A DNA stretch of 7,978 nt from the NCBI GenBank assembly GCA_937959095.1, contig CALGLY010000097.1:1-7978 (forward strand), read 5' to 3'. Of the stretch, positions 6,306 to 7,978 are shown piece after piece. Origin of the DNA: an uncultured Saprospiraceae bacterium (GTDB lineage: Bacteria > Bacteroidota > Bacteroidia > Chitinophagales > Saprospiraceae). The first letter of the stretch is position 1, and each line of letters opens with the position of its first letter. Made by a program: the position numbers and the translations under genes. The notes beneath the pieces are model-generated. The model ran no database searches. It was not told the DNA's origin and saw nothing but the letters and a program-made list of their open reading frames with translations.

Positions 6306-7445
6306 TTATTTAGGCAATCGAATAGCAAAGGTCGTCCCTTCACCTTCTTTCGATTCTTTTACAAATATTTTTCCTGAATGGTACTCTTCAATAATGCGTT
6401 CTGCGAGGGAAAGTCCTAAGCCCCAGCCGCGTTTTTTAGTAGAAAAACCTGGCTCAAAAATAGTCTTCCACTTCCCACTTGGAATGCCCTTTCCTGTATC
6501 CCACACATCCACGCACACATAGTTAGCTTCTTCGTAGACTTTCGCGCCTATTTCGCCTTTGCCACCCATCGCATCGAGTGCATTACGCAGGAGGTTTTCA
6601 ATAACCCAAACAAATAAATGCGAATTAATGTTGGCATAAACAGGCTGTACTTTTTCTATTTCTGGAAAATTAAATTGTACTCTACGCGATGCTCTGCGCT
6701 GCATGTAGGCGCGACAAGCTTCTAGTTCATCGTAGATATTTACTTCTTTCAATTCGGGGGCAGAGCCAATCTTAGAAAAGCGATCGGCAATGAGTTCCAA
6801 GCGAGCTACATCGTTGCGAAGTTCGTCGGCTATTTCATGGATTTCTTCATCCTCTTCCCGCATTGTTTTCAGGAGGTCTATCCAGCCTAGCATCGCTGAT
6901 ATAGGTGTGCCGAGTTGGTGTGCGGTTTCTTTTGCCATACCTGCCCACACCCGATTTTGTTCACCACGTCGTGCTGTGCTAAAACTATAATACCCAAAAG
7001 CAATGAACGTACCAATGAGGAGCATTTGGAAAATAGGGAAATATTGCAGCAAAGTTAGGATAGTAGATTGCTTATAATAAATCTGTTGAGGGCCGACTTC
7101 AATCCTCTTTCCACCGCTCTTTTTTAGGCGTTCTAGTTCTTTTCTGATAAAGCCATCGTGGTCAAAGTCGCGTTCTTCTCCAAAATTCCTAGCATCTATA
7201 ATTTCATCCGTTTCACTATCATAAAGGATAATAGGAATGGTCGTATTACTTTGCATAACTGATAAAGAGAGCGTAAAATCATCGTGCCCAGTCATGGCTT
7301 GTGTCCATATTTCCACTTTTTTTCGTTCTTCTTCGGCTAGTTTACTGGTTAAATAGGTCGTGAAGCCCATTGTTAGCAATAGGATGATTATACCTGCTAT
7401 GGCTAAATACCATTTCCACTTTGATTTTTGCGCGTAAATATCCAT
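6306..7445 (-). CDS. Membrane sensor histidine kinase with HQLGTP-type H-box
   Basis: The product has 379 residues from the ATG at 7445. Two membrane segments (about 12-33 and 129-154) enclose a periplasmic domain of roughly 95 residues that I cannot assign to a family. There is no HAMP or PAS domain: the H-box MAKETAHQLGTPISAMLGW (170-188, His176) follows the second segment after about 20 residues. The ATPase domain has VIENLLRNALDAM (281-293), DTGKGIP (316-322), FEPGFSTKKRG (330-340) and GWGLGLSL (340-347). It should autophosphorylate His176 and pass phosphate to a response regulator, but none is encoded in the window. The residue after the His is Gln rather than the acidic residue of HELRTP kinases. 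A TTG at 7484 would extend it by 13 residues, but it lies inside the 27-nt repeat and adds an arginine-rich stretch, so I reject it. The signal sensed is unknown. Confidence 0.95.
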   Translation of the reverse strand: MDIYAQKSKWKWYLAIAGIIILLLTMGFTTYLTSKLAEEERKKVEIWTQAMTGHDDFTLSLSVMQSNTTIPIILYDSETDEIIDARNFGEERDFDHDGFIRKELERLKKSGGKRIEVGPQQIYYKQSTILTLLQYFPIFQMLLIGTFIAFGYYSFSTARRGEQNRVWAGMAKETAHQLGTPISAMLGWIDLLKTMREEDEEIHEIADELRNDVARLELIADRFSKIGSAPELKEVNIYDELEACRAYMQRRASRRVQFNFPEIEKVQPVYANINSHLFVWVIENLLRNALDAMGGKGEIGAKVYEEANYVCVDVWDTGKGIPSGKWKTIFEPGFSTKKRGWGLGLSLAERIIEEYHSGKIFVKESKEGEGTTFAIRLPK

Positions 7446-7467
7446 GCTATGTTTTTCATTGAACCAT

Positions 7468-7494
7468 ACCCGCCTGCTCCGCAATCGGGCAGGT
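7468..7494. repeat. 27-nt GC-rich hairpin repeat, copy 2
   Basis: This has the same arms as copy 1 at 2498-2524 (ACCCGCCTG and CGGGCAGGT) around the loop CTCCGCAAT, differing by one loop base. It lies 22 bp upstream of the kinase start, inside its leader. It has no adjacent T-run on the minus strand (GGGTATGG), so here it is not a terminator. Confidence 0.75.
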
Positions 7495-7507
7495 AAGGCA
7501 CTCAGAA

Positions 7508-7567
7508 CATATAAGTAGCACTTTGTCGCGTTTTATATGACCTTATATGCCTTATATGCCTTATATG
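7508..7567. repeat. TTATATG repeat cluster upstream of the kinase
   Basis: TTATATG occurs at 7533-7539, 7543-7549, 7552-7558 and 7561-7567, with periods of 10, 9 and 9 bp. The last three are near-exact CTTATATGC tandem units. One inverted copy, CATATAAG, is at 7508-7515. It could be a binding array for a regulator of the kinase gene or a simple tandem repeat. Confidence 0.6.
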
Positions 7568-7811
7568 GTTTAATATTTTCATCCTATATCCGAATTTATA
7601 GAAGAACGAAATATTTAGGCGAAGATAGTTAAGTAGTAGGAGATAATTATTTGTAAGCTTAAAACAGATGATATTTTTCGTATAATTTGGCTTTGAAAAC
7701 CGCAGATAGTCTGTGTTCTCTAAGGATTTTTAAAGTGAAATTAGGCGTAAAATAGTCCTATTTTAAATCAAGAATAAATATGTCCGAGTACTTATGTTCC
7801 GTGTTCTGAGA

Positions 7812-7842
7812 CAAACCTAAGCTACTAACTTACAGTAAACAA
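7812..7842 (-). promoter_or_regulatory. Candidate minus-strand promoter far upstream of the kinase
   Basis: On the minus strand TTG (7842-7840) is followed after 20 bases by TAGGTTTG (7819-7812), an exact match to the Bacteroidota -7 element TAnnTTTG. Transcription would begin near 7806, about 360 nt before the kinase ATG. It implies either a long leader carrying the repeats above or a separate small RNA. Motif match only. Confidence 0.35.
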
Positions 7843-7978
7843 GTGGGAGTATATTAAAGTGGCGTTAAACTATATTTTTGGAGGTAGAAAGACTTAAGGT
7901 TTTCTTTTTTTTGACTGTTAAAATGCGATTTTTAAGCAAAAAAAGAAACCAAATATAAGAGCAATAGTGTTTGTAGAA

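Larger units (their letters stand above)
7446..7978. other. Non-coding region upstream of the sensor kinase, no gene seen
   Basis: These 533 bp have no credible ORF or tRNA. They hold the second 27-nt hairpin copy, a TTATATG repeat cluster, an 18-bp palindrome (TAAAATAGTCCTATTTTA, 7748-7765) and a candidate minus-strand promoter (7812-7842). The right edge may be the upstream region of a gene beyond the window. Confidence 0.55.

Noticed and set aside
7446..7484. TTG-started 13-residue extension of the sensor kinase
   Set aside because: It is encoded by part of the 27-nt dispersed repeat and is Arg-rich; the ATG at 7445 gives a normal start just before the first membrane segment.
7880..7957. 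GGAGG (7880-7884) followed by an ATG at 7923 as a small gene
   Set aside because: The distance from GGAGG to the ATG is far too long and the frame ends after 11 codons.
1..7978. A defence island, CRISPR array, prophage or integrated element
   Set aside because: There are no spacer-repeat arrays, integrase or transposase genes or tRNA attachment sites. The nuclease has an export signal and lone context, so it is better explained as an envelope enzyme.

Overview
The window looks like chromosomal DNA of a Bacteroidota bacterium. The evidence is a gliding/T9SS type B (CHU_C-like) sorting domain, two lipoproteins with SPII lipoboxes, a sensor kinase with an HQLGTP H-box, -7 elements of the TAnnTTTG type, few Shine-Dalgarno sequences and AT-rich spacers. 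I cannot place it below phylum level. It contains seven supportable protein genes, six of them on the minus strand. I see no tRNA, rRNA, CRISPR array, transposase or phage gene.

Left part (1-2532). A very small minus-strand gene (239-631) encodes a hydrophobic N-terminus followed almost directly by a CHU_C-like domain, with no passenger protein. A 506-bp divergent spacer containing a perfect 24-bp inverted repeat separates it from the plus-strand YrdC/TsaC-type threonylcarbamoyl-AMP synthase gene (1138-1719), which acts in tRNA t6A synthesis. That gene converges on hisH (1840-2427), with another long inverted repeat between them. hisH has no other his gene beside it here.

Middle (2533-4968). 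ahcY, S-adenosylhomocysteine hydrolase of the methyl cycle, lies upstream of hisH on the same strand. The 105-bp gap between them is almost filled by two kinds of dispersed repeat: a 20-nt GTCTCACATCYCATATCTCA unit and a 27-nt GC-rich hairpin. ahcY has a long leader with a clear -7 element and crossing complementary segments. Upstream of it is a secreted lipoprotein nuclease of the DRGH family.

Right part (5021-7978). A 107-nt hairpin lies between the nuclease and a DUF3089-type alpha/beta-hydrolase lipoprotein. This is preceded by a membrane sensor histidine kinase without a partner response regulator in view. The last 533 bp hold no gene, but contain the second copy of the 27-nt hairpin, a cluster of TTATATG repeats and a possible distant minus-strand promoter.

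The genes are mostly unrelated housekeeping or envelope functions and do not form one evident pathway. I did not find a convincing new multi-gene system. The most unusual content is the cargo-less CHU_C protein and the strongly palindromic, repeat-seeded spacers.
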